Source of the DNA: Brachypodium distachyon
Taxonomy: Eukaryota > Streptophyta > Magnoliopsida > Poales > Poaceae
Direction of reading: 5' to 3'
Length of the DNA stretch: 64,000 bases
Assembly: GCF_000005505.3 (NCBI RefSeq)
Contig: NC_016133.3
Location: 24,082,555-24,146,554, forward strand
Shown here: piece after piece, positions 1 through 10,064 of the stretch
Position numbering within the stretch: the first letter of the stretch is position 1
How the letters are laid out: the number at the start of each line of letters is the position of its first letter
Program-made: the position numbers and the translations under genes
Notes under the pieces: model-generated
The model's database searches: none
What the model was told of the DNA's origin: nothing
Seen by the model: only the letters and a program-made list of their open reading frames with translations

Positions 1-1027
1 GCAACGGCGGAGTCCCTGCTGGTGGCGTGCAGCTCGCACAGCAGCTTGGCATCGAGGTTTTTCGATGAAGTTTAGATCGTCAACCCTCTGCTCCTGTTGG
101 CTTTGGTTGCCGTACGTGCGTACCCGAGGGGATCCATGCTTGAACTCGAGGGGCAGCACCGCTTCTGCCCCGTAGACAAGGGCGAAAGGAGTTTCGCCCG
201 TTGCCCGGCTAGGTGTGGTCCTGATCGACCACAACACGGGCTGGAGTTCTTCAACCCAGTGCTTCCCATGGCCTTTGAGCTTGTCAAAGGTTCTCGTCTT
301 GAGTCCCCGCAGCACCTCTGCGTTGGCTCCCTCCGCCTGCCCGTTACTCCTCGGGTGAGCAACAGAAGCGAAGTGGATCTTTGTGCCCATGCCGTCGTAG
401 TAGGCTTGGAACACGGTGCTTGTGAACTGTGTGCCGTTGTCGGTTATGATCGCGTTAGGCACACCGAACCTGCACACGATGCCTTTGAAGAACTTGATGG
501 CCGCCTGAGCGGTCACCTTCCGCGATGGCTCCACTTCCACCCACTTGGAGAACTTGTGGATGGCCACGAGCAAGTACTCGTAGCCGCGGACTGCTCTCGG
601 CAACTTGCCGACGATGTCAAGCCCCCAGACTGCGAACGGCCAGGAAGAGGAGATTACTTGCAGGGCCTACGCCGGCTGCTTGCTCCTCTTCTCGTGGAGT
701 TGACATGCTTCGCACGTCCTGACTAGTTGCTCGACGTCAGCCAACGCCGTAGGCCAGTAGAAGCCGTGCCAGAATGCCTTGCCGACCAGAGCCCGGGAGG
801 CCACATGGTGTGAACATGTGCCTTGATGTACCTCCTCCAGCAGCGCGCGCCCTTCGTCTTGGGGCACACAGAGGAGCTTCATCCCGTTTGCACGCCTCCG
901 GTAGAGGTTCCCATCCACCAGGGCATACATCTTGGCTTGCCGAGCAAGGCGCTCTGCGGCGACGCCATCTTCCGGGAGGGATCCTCCCTTCAGGTAGCGG
1001 GCAATATCCACCGCCCAAGGCGGGGTT
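1..1027 (-). pseudogene. Tat-type Gypsy (T1 family) integrase remnant
   Basis: Reading right to left, this encodes the start of a Gypsy integrase: the stretch PPWAVDIARYLK, a zinc-binding H2C2 region (HHVASRA, then CEAC, about 680-850), then the catalytic core and the C-terminal part (VDDLNFIE near 70-100). It matches the intact-looking integrase of element B at 35986-37250 almost domain for domain, so it belongs to the same family. A TAG near 665 sits where the relatives have CAG in QPAQAL. The gene enters the window at base 1 and stops at about 1027, where sequence switches to Copia RNase H. Integrase would join element cDNA to chromosomal DNA; this copy is dead. Confidence 0.85.
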
Positions 1028-1092
1028 TCCCTTTACAACATGCTCATCCTCACCACCGTAAACCAAAAACATATCCTTAGTCCTTCTCAAGT
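1028..1092 (-). pseudogene. Copia RNase H, detached distal piece
   Basis: About 21 codons (YLRRTKDMFLVYGGEDEHVV) follow exactly in frame on the Copia RNase H codons that stop at 12425 (ending VVKNILK). The 11.3 kb between them is a chromovirus. The rest of the Copia RNase H and its 3' LTR are absent: at about 1027 the sequence becomes T1 integrase. The frame continuity is seen directly; the loss of the 3' end by deletion or recombination is inference. Confidence 0.9.
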
Positions 1093-3872
1093 TGTAACAT
1101 CCCAAAAATTTCAAACTTTTACATGTGGATTGCATCCATGAGCATCATGTCACAATTGCATATTTGAATTCAAATTTTATCTCAAAAGGCTTTAAAAGTT
1201 TTTATTTCAATTTAAACCTTAGGGTTCACACCCATTTGAACTTTGGATCTTCAAACCAATAGGTTTTATGCATATACAAGCTATCCCATAATTTTTGGAT
1301 AATTATTTGGAGTTGAAAAAGTATTTTATTTAAATAGATATATGGCCCTAAAGGCATTTATAGGGCAAATGTATTTTTATATATTTTATTTTGAAGAGAA
1401 ACTACTTCCAAAGGTTGTATCATGGTAGAACATGATTTTACAAATTTTCTGGAATTTATTTGGACCAATTTGGAGTTCAAACTCAAAAGCTATCAAAGAA
1501 ATGCGAAAAACAGAAAAAGAAAATGCTAAAAGAAAAAAAAGGGAGAACCGGACCGGTCCGACCGCTTGGGCCGAACCAGCCCCGAACCGATCGCGCCCGA
1601 CCACACGCGAGCCGGCCCAGCCAGCTTGGTACGCCCGCGTGCGTGCCGTTGCCACTGACAGGTGGGGCCCACCTGTCAGGGCCTTCGTTCCTGAAGGAAA
1701 GCGCCCGCGCCGCCGCCGCGATTCCCGGCCGCCATCCGCACGCGCTCCCCGCCGCAATCTGCTCACCCCGACCTTCCCAAAACGCGCAGCCCGCGTCCCT
1801 ATAAAGCCCTCGCCGCCGAGCTTCTTTCCCCTCTCTTGCTCGCCTGAATCACTGCGCCCACGCCGCCCCATTCATCGCCGGAGTTCGCCCGCGTCGCCGC
1901 CGTTCTCCTTCGTCGCCGGTGAACCCTAAGGGTATGCGCCGCCATTTTTTCTTCCCCTCTTCCTCTACTCGTCCGGGCGCATCGTTTGACGCGCTTCTTC
2001 TCCATCTTTGTGCCCTGCAGCGCCGCCCGCACCGCCGCCCGAAGCTTCGCCGGAGCCCGTGCCGCGCCGCCGTGCTCGCTTCGTCCTATGCGAGGCGCCC
2101 GACCCCGCGCTGACCGTGCCCCCGTCTCCGCCGTGCCGCGCCACGCCGTCCCCAGCCATCCCCGCGTCACCCGCCTTGCCGGAGCACCCCGCGCCACCGC
2201 CCCCGTGCCCGCGCCGCCATCCCCTCCGTCTCCGGTGACCGCATGTTCTTAATTCTCAAGGCCTTGGATCAGTAGATCACCCAAATAAAATAAACGAAAC
2301 TCATGTCACATGTTTTGCATTGCATCATGGCATACATATTATTTTGCCTGTATGGTGTGTTTATGTATGTGTATGTTTGCTTGATTGTAGAGTTTTCTCA
2401 GAGAGCGAACTATGTCATTGTGAAGAGTGTCTGAATACCAACTACTATCAAGGCAAGTTCACTTTGACCATCATCCCATTATTTTATTATGCACTAGATT
2501 TTATTAGTTGCATTGTTAGGGTTATTACTGTATCTATGCTAGCTATGATCTGTCCTACTAGTATAGGATACCCTTTGTCATGACCTTACCACCAATTGCC
2601 ATTGTAGTAGTAAAATGCTATGCTATGATATTATACGAGGGTGGTATTTATTATAATGTGATACTATTGAATTACATTACGATTTTCCTAGTGTATGACA
2701 AAACAAGTAATTCAATGAATCGTCCTGGGTGGGCGGCTTTGAGTTTTCGGATGTCGTGATGTTAGGTCCATTTCTATGGGGCCCGCTAAGTCGTCTCTCC
2801 ATGTGATTCGGGAGCGTCCATGGTGGTCTCCCCGTGCGATTCGGGGAGCGCCTGCGTCACAATGTGGGATGCCACCCGGGGTAACCAGAAACTGGACTAG
2901 TTTCCTGTTTAGCAGCTTCCAGTACAACCACATGGTATTATGGGCTCTGCAAGGACGGATGTAAGAAATATGAACCTGGATCCGAGGTGACATCGGTATG
3001 TAGCAGTGTAGGTTGGAACGCGTCCCTCAGGTGGTTTGGGGGAATATGTTCTGAAAATTCCTGTAATCGATGCCGTTGCTACTCTACCCTGAGGACAGCA
3101 AGGGATTAACACGTCGATTTCTTGTGGGTAAAGTGTACCACCTCTCGAGAGTGTCAAACTAAGTACTTAGCCGTGTCCCCGGTTACGGACAATTATGAGC
3201 AACTAGATATTGGGGCTGTAAGGAAGGTCTCACTCATTCCAATTTCCTAATAAAACGAATGGATTGAACTGGGTAGGAGCGTTGATGTTTCTACTCAATG
3301 TGCCTAGGTTAATAGGAGCATGAGTGTTTCTACCCCGTGTCCAATAGAATTCAAAACTATTTGTTTAAAAATGATAGGATTTGAATAATGATGCTTTTAT
3401 GCAAAATAGCCAAACCCCACTTAGCCAAACTATGCATGTACTTCGTAGGTCCTTTATAACTCTAGTGAGCTTGCCAATACATTCAAATGTATTGACCACG
3501 TAGTGGCTGCAATTAACAATGCAGGTGGATCCGACGATGAGTGAGGTTCGTCGTTTTGTCATGGGTCATGTGCTTACATTCCAACATGCTCTCACCTTGG
3601 AGTAGTGTGGCCGTTATGTTCTACCCTTTTCCGCTGCAGTAGTCTTCAAACATTGTTTTATGATGTTGAAACAGTTTTTGTTTTATGCTGGCCCAAGAGG
3701 TCATGCGAGGTTGTAAGTACTATTTAAATTCTGGATGATGCGATGTAATAAAGTACTTTTGACCTTTGTTTCTGTATACTTCATCGTGGAACTGTGTGTG
3801 CTAGTGAGTCGATCCAGGGACTAGCACAATAAGCACAGAGATTGAACCCTAGTAAGGTGTAGGATCGCTTTA
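1093..3872 (+). repeat. 5' LTR of element 1
   Basis: Begins TGTAACATCCC and ends GATCGCTTTA just before the primer site; the related LTR at 45902-49060 ends GATCGCTTCA, so the last bases were probably CA. An AT-rich first 450 bp is followed by a CG-rich block (1550-2240) holding the TATA box, then AT-rich sequence. Compared with the 3' LTR it lacks 515 bp at about 2242 and 18 bp near 1269, but keeps 923 bp (2543-3465) that the 3' LTR lost. Arg/Pro-rich open frames in the CG-rich block are compositional. Confidence 0.88.
1800..1806 (+). promoter_or_regulatory. TATA box of element 1 5' LTR
   Basis: TATAAAG in a CG-rich context (CCCTATAAAGCCC). The same motif is at 10791-10797 in the 3' LTR and, on the other strand, at about 48358-48364 in the related LTR of element E. 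It is the likely start of genomic RNA synthesis. Confidence 0.65.
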
Positions 3873-3874
3873 GA

Positions 3875-3886
3875 TGGTATCAGAGC
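3875..3886 (+). other. Primer binding site of element 1
   Basis: TGGTATCAGAGC, the standard sequence complementary to the 3' end of plant initiator methionine tRNA, two bases after the LTR end. Reverse transcription would be primed here. Confidence 0.9.
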
Positions 3887-4353
3887 AATGTGTTGCCTGT
3901 AGTAACGTGACCTTAGTTTGGATTAGGATAAGACAAGACCAAAGACCAAACCTTAGGATTATTTCTTATCCCTATCTGATATATATATATATACATGTAT
4001 TTTATTCCTTATCCCTATTCATCTAAGTCTTTGCATTTATATCTTGCATATGCATGACATGTTTATTGTTTTATCCCACATATACACCGAATACTATGCT
4101 TATTACCACATATGCATGTTTGATATATAATACCACAGATGCATATTTGATTTTTACACCATACACCACTATAATCATGTTGCCATGTTGTTCACATGTT
4201 AGTATGCATCCAATTTTATATTTACATTCCCACCCTTGGTATTAATGTTTATCACTTGATTCCCACTCTACCACTTTTATTTTATTTTTACTTACATTCG
4301 ACCATTTGATCATGTCACTGATACTCCCTTATCTCCTTCTTTATTTTCTATAG
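3887..4353 (+). other. Leader of element 1, no gene seen
   Basis: AT-rich untranslated leader between the primer site and the first ORF. It ends in a pyrimidine-rich tract and TATAG directly in front of the ATG at 4354, which resembles a 3' splice site. Confidence 0.6.
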
Positions 4354-5219
4354 ATGGGAAGCTCAACACCTTTTGGCAACGTCCTGCCGTTCACTAGAGT
4401 CTACTACCCCTCCACGGACGACGACCAGTTGTTCAATGCCCCTTTGGCGGCACTGTGTGCGTTCCTCGACCTGCCACCACCCAGGTTCAGAGGCCGAGTT
4501 GAGACCGCCGCACCCGAAGGATGGTAGCCACGGTGGGAGATCGAGGCGAAGATCCGGGGGCGTGAGATCGCGCCAGCTACGCCGGATATCACCTTCATTA
4601 GCCGCTACCCCACCTTCGAGCAGGGCCTTCAGTTCGCCATGCAGTGCGCCTTCGCACAGGTGTGCCGGGACTATCGGCATGAGTTCCCCGAGGATTCCCC
4701 CTTTTTCCTCTTTGGGAGGCAGAATCATGCATGCTCGGCGGTGGCTACGACCAACGACGAGGATGCGACCCCAGTGACGACCCACTTCGAGAATATGGAG
4801 ATAAACACCGTGGACTTGGAGTCTTGCCTCGAGCACGAGATGACCAGGGCCGACCTAGCCGAGGAGCAGGTTGGTAACTGTTGGGAGAGAAGACCCAGTG
4901 GCTGGAGGACAAGGCCGTGTAGGAGAACACTGTCCTCAACATGGGAGACGCCATCGAGTAGCTGCAGTATGAGAGGGACCAGGCTTGCTACTACTGCGAG
5001 CAGTTCCAGGCGTTCATAGCAGCCGCAGCCGCACCAGCTGCAGCACCGGTGCCTGTCCAGTTCCCACCTCCACCACAGGATCAGGAGATGGAGCCTCAGG
5101 AGGAGGAACCGACTGAGGAGGAGGAGCCCCAGGAGGTCCACGAGATGGACACCCCTGCCACCAACACCCGCTCCAAGATGAAGGCGAACGGGACCACACC
5201 GACAGCCACACTCCCTTAG
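4354..5219 (+). pseudogene. Extra ORF upstream of gag in element 1
   Basis: Starts MGSSTPFGNVLPF and reads through about 288 codons to TLP-stop at 5217, with a TAG near 4525, a frameshift near 4881 and two further TAGs near 4920 and 4960. The first half looks globular (repeated aromatic and FxxF-type residues such as FISRYPTFEQGLQFA); the middle is acidic and helix-like; the tail is a Pro/Glu-rich stretch (about 5035-5160) and a basic end (SKMKANG). I recognise no enzymatic motif. From memory, rice RIRE3-type elements carry an 'orf0' in the same place; identity with it is not shown here. The ATG lies directly after an acceptor-like TTTTCTATAG. Function unknown. Confidence 0.55.
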
Positions 5220-5510
5220 ATCTGTTGATGCCTACCAGACTTATTCTTTTTTTTTCATTATGAGTATTGCGAGTAAGTCATTGACCATACAATCTATGTG
5301 TATGGCAATGTAGGTCGATTGCTTTTTCCTCGTACTCTTTTCTTTATGGGCAATGTCCCACCATAAACAAGTGTGTTTTGCTATGATTTTTCAAAACCTT
5401 TTTGATTGATGAATGTATGATTGATATATGCTTGAGTTATATCTTGTTTGGGGGTTTAGTTATCCTTAGCTCTATTCTATCTGTTTCCTCATCTATGCTA
5501 CCCTAAACAG
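5220..5510 (+). other. Spacer between extra ORF and gag
   Basis: About 290 bp of AT-rich sequence with no ORF of note. It ends in a pyrimidine-rich stretch and AAACAG immediately before the gag ATG at 5511, a second acceptor-like site abutting a start codon. Confidence 0.5.
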
Positions 5511-6660
5511 ATGCCTCCAAGACGCCGGAAACCCGCCAACAACGCCGAGGCTAACAATGCCAACGCAGAAGGGAATGCTGCCACCATGCAGCAGTTATTG
5601 GCCGCCCAGACCCAATTCTTCCAGATGATCATCCAACAGTTGGCCAACAACAACAACAACAACCAGCAGAACCACAACAACCAGCAGCACCACCCACCCC
5701 AAGTGGATATGCTGACCAGATTTCTACGTTTGCGCCCGCCCACTTTTTCCAGCTCCACTGAGCCTATTATGGCTGACGATTGGCTTCGTTCAGTCAATAA
5801 GAATTTGGTCACCATCAACTGCACTGAGGAAGAGAAAGTGCGGTTTGCAACTCATCTGCTAGAAGGACCCGCAGCATCTTGGTGGGAGAATTTTCAGATT
5901 ACCACCCCCATCGAGGATGTCACCTGGGACATGTTCCAGGAAGCCTTCCGCACCGCCCACATCTCTGCGGGAGTGCTCAGCTTGAAGAAGAAAGAATTTC
6001 ACAGGCTGCGATAGGAAGCGCTCTGTGTCAGAATATATAGAGGTTTTCAACCAACTGTCCCGCTATGCACCGGACAATGCGAACACCGACGCCAAGCACA
6101 GGGAGAAGTTCTTGGATGGTCTGAACGACGAGCTGTCAGTTCAACTTGCTGTTGCTTACACCCCCACCTACCAGTCCTTGATCGACAAGGCCATTATTTT
6201 GGAAAGTAAGCTCACTCAAATGGAGAGCCGCAAGAAAAGACTTCACCAAGGAGGCTTTCACACTGGGCCGCACCAGAAGTAGCGCACCTCCTATGATGGA
6301 AGTGGCAGTTCCTCCTTGAGCGGGAACAGGAACCAGAACAGCCACCGCAGTGGGGGAAATAGTCACCACCACCGCCAGGGAAGCCAAGGACACCACCATC
6401 AGGGTGGCAATGTGAACCGGCACCATCAGCAGCACCAGTTCGCTCACCCAAGGCCCATCAATGGCAACGGGAATGGCAGGAACAACGGCAATGGCCAGAA
6501 CAACAATGGTCAGAACCACAATGCCAATAAGGACATGAGCAAGGTGGAGTGCTACAAGTGTCACAAGATGGGACACTATGCTACCAACTGCCCGGACAAC
6601 CAGGATGGCACTGGGAACAAGCCCAATCCATTCCAGAAGGGCCACGTGAATCACGTGGAT
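5511..6660 (+). pseudogene. gag: gag of element 1 (capsid and nucleocapsid)
   Basis: Starts MPPRRRKPANNAEANN, with an Asn/Gln-rich segment (5640-5695), then a Gag capsid-like domain (VDMLTRFLRLRPPTF through about 6230; motifs LEGPAASWWENF and FLDGLNDEL) and a CCHC zinc knuckle [14 protein letters not shown] at 6550-6591, preceded by a His/Gly/Asn-rich linker. Gag would form the particle and bind genomic RNA. The frame breaks at 6012 (TAG and a net one-base shift before SVSEYIEVF), and a TAG at 6280 interrupts the continuing frame before RTSYDG. Downstream it runs into protease without a stop, as expected for a Gypsy gag-pol polyprotein. Confidence 0.85.
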
Positions 6661-7830
6661 GTGGAAGAGATCACCGAGGAACCAGGTATCATACTTGGCA
6701 CCTTTCACATTAATGCTTTTGAAGCAATAGTTCTGTTTGACACTGGAGCATTGCATTCATTCATTTCAAGAGTATTGGTAGAAAGAGGAAAATTACCCTC
6801 TGAGACCATGAGTAGACCTATGAAAGTAAACTCACCGGGTGGAATAATGCTACCAACCCGACACTGTCGCCAGCTACCCCTAAGTATTGGGAGACACATT
6901 TTCCCCTTTGATCTCATAGTTATAGATTCCCGAGGACTGGACCTAATCCTGGGAATGGACTGGTTGACCTTATATGAAGGATTAGTAGACTGTGCCCAGA
7001 GAACTGTCACACTCACTACCCCAGACAAGAGACGCATCCGGTACAAGTCAACCCATGAGTTAAAGAAACCCAAGGTTAATGCTCTTAAGGGGGTTAGCAT
7101 GGATGAAGTACCAATAGTGAAGGAATACCCGGACGTGTTTCCAGAGGAATTACCAGGCATGCCACCAGATCGTGATGTGGAGTTCCATATTGAGTTAATG
7201 CCAGGAAGTGAACCCATAGCCAAGAGACCATATAAGATGGCTGTGGATGAGTTAAAAGAATTGAAGAAGCAGCTAGCTGAACAGTTAACGAAAGGTTTCA
7301 TCCGCCCCAGTTCATCACCATGGGGAGCACCTGTCCTGTTTGTAGAAAAGAAGGACAAGAGCCAACGGATGTGCATTGACTATCGTTCACTAAACGAGGT
7401 GACGATAAAGAATAAGTATCCTTTGCCCATAATCAATGATCTTTTCAATCAATTGAAGGGAGCCTGTGTGTTCTCAAAGATCGATCTGCGATCAGGATAT
7501 TTTCAGCTGAAGATCCGAGAGATGGACATTCCCAAAACAGCTTTCACCACTAGGTATGGACTGTATGAGTACACCGTGATGCCTTTTGGTTTGACCAATG
7601 CACCTGCATACTTCATGAACATGATGAACAAGGTGTTCATGGAATTTTTGGACAAGTTTGTCGTAGTTTTCATAGATGACATCTTGATCTATTCCAAGAG
7701 CAAGGAAGAACATGAGCAGCATCTGCGCATGATTTTGGAGAAGTTGAGAGCGCACCAGCTATACGCCAAATTCAGCAAGTGTGAATTTTGGTTATCAGAA
7801 GTCAGCTTTCTAGGACACATGGACACATAA
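6661..7830 (+). pseudogene. pol: Protease and reverse transcriptase of element 1
   Basis: In one frame with the nucleocapsid. The aspartic protease motif [10 protein letters not shown] has its D-T-G at 6739-6747 and the companion GMDWL near 6955. RT follows from about 7100 with the usual blocks: [51 protein letters not shown] and the catalytic loop [10 protein letters not shown] (I-D-D at 7672-7680). The frame stops at 7828 because the 8 bp GGACACAT is duplicated in tandem (7813-7828); beyond it the correct frame resumes. Confidence 0.9.
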
Positions 7831-9200
7831 TGTCAGGAGCCGGAGTAGCCGTTGATCCAGCTAAGGTTGCAGCAGTTACAGACTGGGAGGCACCGAAGAA
7901 CGTCGGAGAAGTCCATAGTTTCCTTGGACTTGCTGGATATTATCGGAGATTCATTGAGAATTTCTCTAAGATAGCGAAACCCATGACTGAGCTCTTGAAG
8001 AAGGATAAGAAGTTTGCCTGGAATGAGTTTTGTGAAGAGAGCTTCCAGGAATTGAAGAAAAGACTAGTGTCTGCACCCATCCTTGTTTTGCCTGACCTAC
8101 AAGAGGATTTTCAAGTATACTGTGACGCCTCACGTCAAGGATTGGGAGGAGTGTTAATGCAAGGAGGAAGAGTTGTAGCGTACGCTTCGCGGCAACTAAA
8201 GAGCCACGAAGGCAACTATCCCACTCATGACTTGGAGTTAGCATCGGTAGTGCACGCCCTGAAGACTTGGAGGCACTATCTGATGGAAAAGCATTGTGAG
8301 CTGTTTACTGACCACAAGAGTCTGAAGTACATTTTCACTCAGAAGGAGTTGAATCTGAGGCAGAGAAGATGGTTAGAACTGATAAAAGATTACGACCTGA
8401 ATATACAATACCATCCAGGCAAGGCTAACGTCGTAGCCGATGCTTTGAGCCGCAAGGGCTATTTGAATGGACTAACAGCTGGAGAATTACCACCAAAGTT
8501 GTGCGAACAGTTCAAAGACCTCAGACTGGAAATAGTACCCGAAGGTTATTTAGCCACTTTGGAAGTGCAACCCACACTGCTAGATAAGATTAGAAAAGCA
8601 CAGAAAGATGACTCAGAAATAAAGGAAATAAAAGAGAATGTGCTTATCGGAAAGGCCAAAGATTTTCGTGAGGACGACCAGGGAACCATATGGTTCGGGA
8701 AACGCATTTGCGTACCGCAGGATCCAGAACTCAGAAAGTTGATTCTGCAAGAAGCCCATGACTCACCGTACTCAATCCACCCTGGAAACACAAAGATCTA
8801 CATGGACCTCAAGGAAACATTTTGGTGGTCCGGATTGAAGCGTGACATCGCAGAGTTCATTGCCTTGTGCGATGTGTGCAGCAGAGTTAAGGCAGAACAC
8901 CAAAAGCCAGCAGGATTGCTAAGACCACTGTCTATACCGGATTGGAAATGGGATAAAATTGGTATGGATTTTATCACCGGTCTACCAAGGACTAGATCAG
9001 GATATGATTCTATTTGGGTAGTGGTTGACTGTTTGACCAAAGTTGCCCACTTCATACCAGTGAAGATTACTTACACCAGCGCACAGTTAGCGAAACGCTA
9101 CATATCCAGAATAGTGTGTTTACACGAAGTACCCAAGGAAATAGTTTCAGACAGAAGGTACCCAATTTACCTCAAGATTTTGGGGACAACCACATGAGTC
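7829..9200 (+). pseudogene. pol: RNase H and integrase core of element 1
   Basis: Starts in the block [16 protein letters not shown] after the duplicated octamer. RNase H shows [14 protein letters not shown] and [10 protein letters not shown] and ends around VVADALSRK (8455). Integrase has an H2C2 region (about 8775-8885, ending CDVCSRVK) and the start of the DDE core (GMDFITGLP near 8960, then IVSD near 9150). A single extra A near 9156 (AGAAGG where AGAGG is expected) throws the frame off after VSDR and the reading stops at 9195. The enzyme set would degrade RNA in hybrids and integrate cDNA. Confidence 0.87.
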
Positions 9201-10052
9201 TCTAGGAACGAGACTAGAATTCAGCACGCCTTTTCATCCGCAGACGGATGGATAGACCGAGAGGGTTAATCAGATCCTTGAAGACATGTTGAGAGCCTGC
9301 GCTCTAGATTATGGATCCAGTTGGGATGACAACCTGCCGTATGCAGAATTTTCTTACAACAATAGCTTCCAAGCCAGCATAGGAATGTCACCGTTTGAAG
9401 CTCTGTATGGGAGAAAGTGCAGAACACCATTGTTATGGGATGGTGTAGGAGATCGTAGCCTATTCGGTCCGGACTTGATAAAAGATGCCGAAGAAAAGGT
9501 TAGACTCATCCGAGACCGACTGAAGGTAGCTCAGTCAAGACAGAAGAGCTATGCGGATACAAAACGTAGGGAAGTTACCTACGAAGCTGAAGATAGAGCG
9601 TATCTCAGAGTATCGCCGATACGCGGAGTGAAGAGATTTGGCATAAAAGGAAAGTTAGCACCCATTTCATTGGACCTTTCAAGATCTTGTTGCGACAAGG
9701 AGAGGTAGCCTACAAGTTGGATTTACCGGAAGCACTGTCCAATGTTCACAATGTCTTCCATGTATCGCAACTGAAGAAGTGTCACCCTGAGATGGCCGAC
9801 ACACCACTAAGGGATACGATACCCCTTGAGGAAGTGCAATTGCAGAGTGACCTCACCTATGAGGAGAAACCGGTCAGGATCTTGGATACAGCTGAGAGAC
9901 AAACCCGATCCAACACCATCAAGTTTTGCAAAGTCCAGTGGGACCATCACACAGAAGAAGAAGCCACTTGGGAGCGTGAAGATGATCTTAAAGAAGACCA
10001 CCCACACCTTTCTGCTAACCACACCGAATCTCGAGGACGAGATTCATCTTAA
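9201..10052 (+). pseudogene. pol: Integrase C-terminus with chromodomain, element 1
   Basis: Continues the integrase core; TAG at 9253-9255 replaces the glutamine of the conserved HPQTDGQTER. Then LEDMLRACALDY, ALYGRKCRTPL, and a one-base deletion near 9665 that shifts the frame within LAPRFIGPF. The final part has the Gypsy C-terminal region (VAYKLDLPEALSNVHNVFHVS) and a chromodomain-like end (PVRILD, then VQWDHHTEEEATWERED, about 9870-9995). Such domains in plant chromoviruses are thought to guide insertion. Stop at 10050-10052. Confidence 0.85.
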
Positions 10053-10062
10053 GGGGGTTAGG
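10051..10062 (+). other. Polypurine tract of element 1
   Basis: AAGGGGGTTAGG directly before the 3' LTR. The same tract, CTTAAGGGGGTTAGGTC, precedes the LTR of element E (minus strand, 49061-49077). It would prime plus-strand DNA synthesis. Confidence 0.8.
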
Positions 10063-10064
10063 TC

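Noticed and set aside
97..726. 209-codon plus-strand frame at the left edge
   Set aside because: Shadow of the minus-strand integrase, whose conserved motifs are unmistakable.
1432..2252. Arg/Pro/Ala-rich open frames on both strands of the LTR core
   Set aside because: They fall in the CG-rich U3/R part of an LTR that recurs at 10422-11309, overlap each other on opposite strands and differ in length between copies. Composition explains them.
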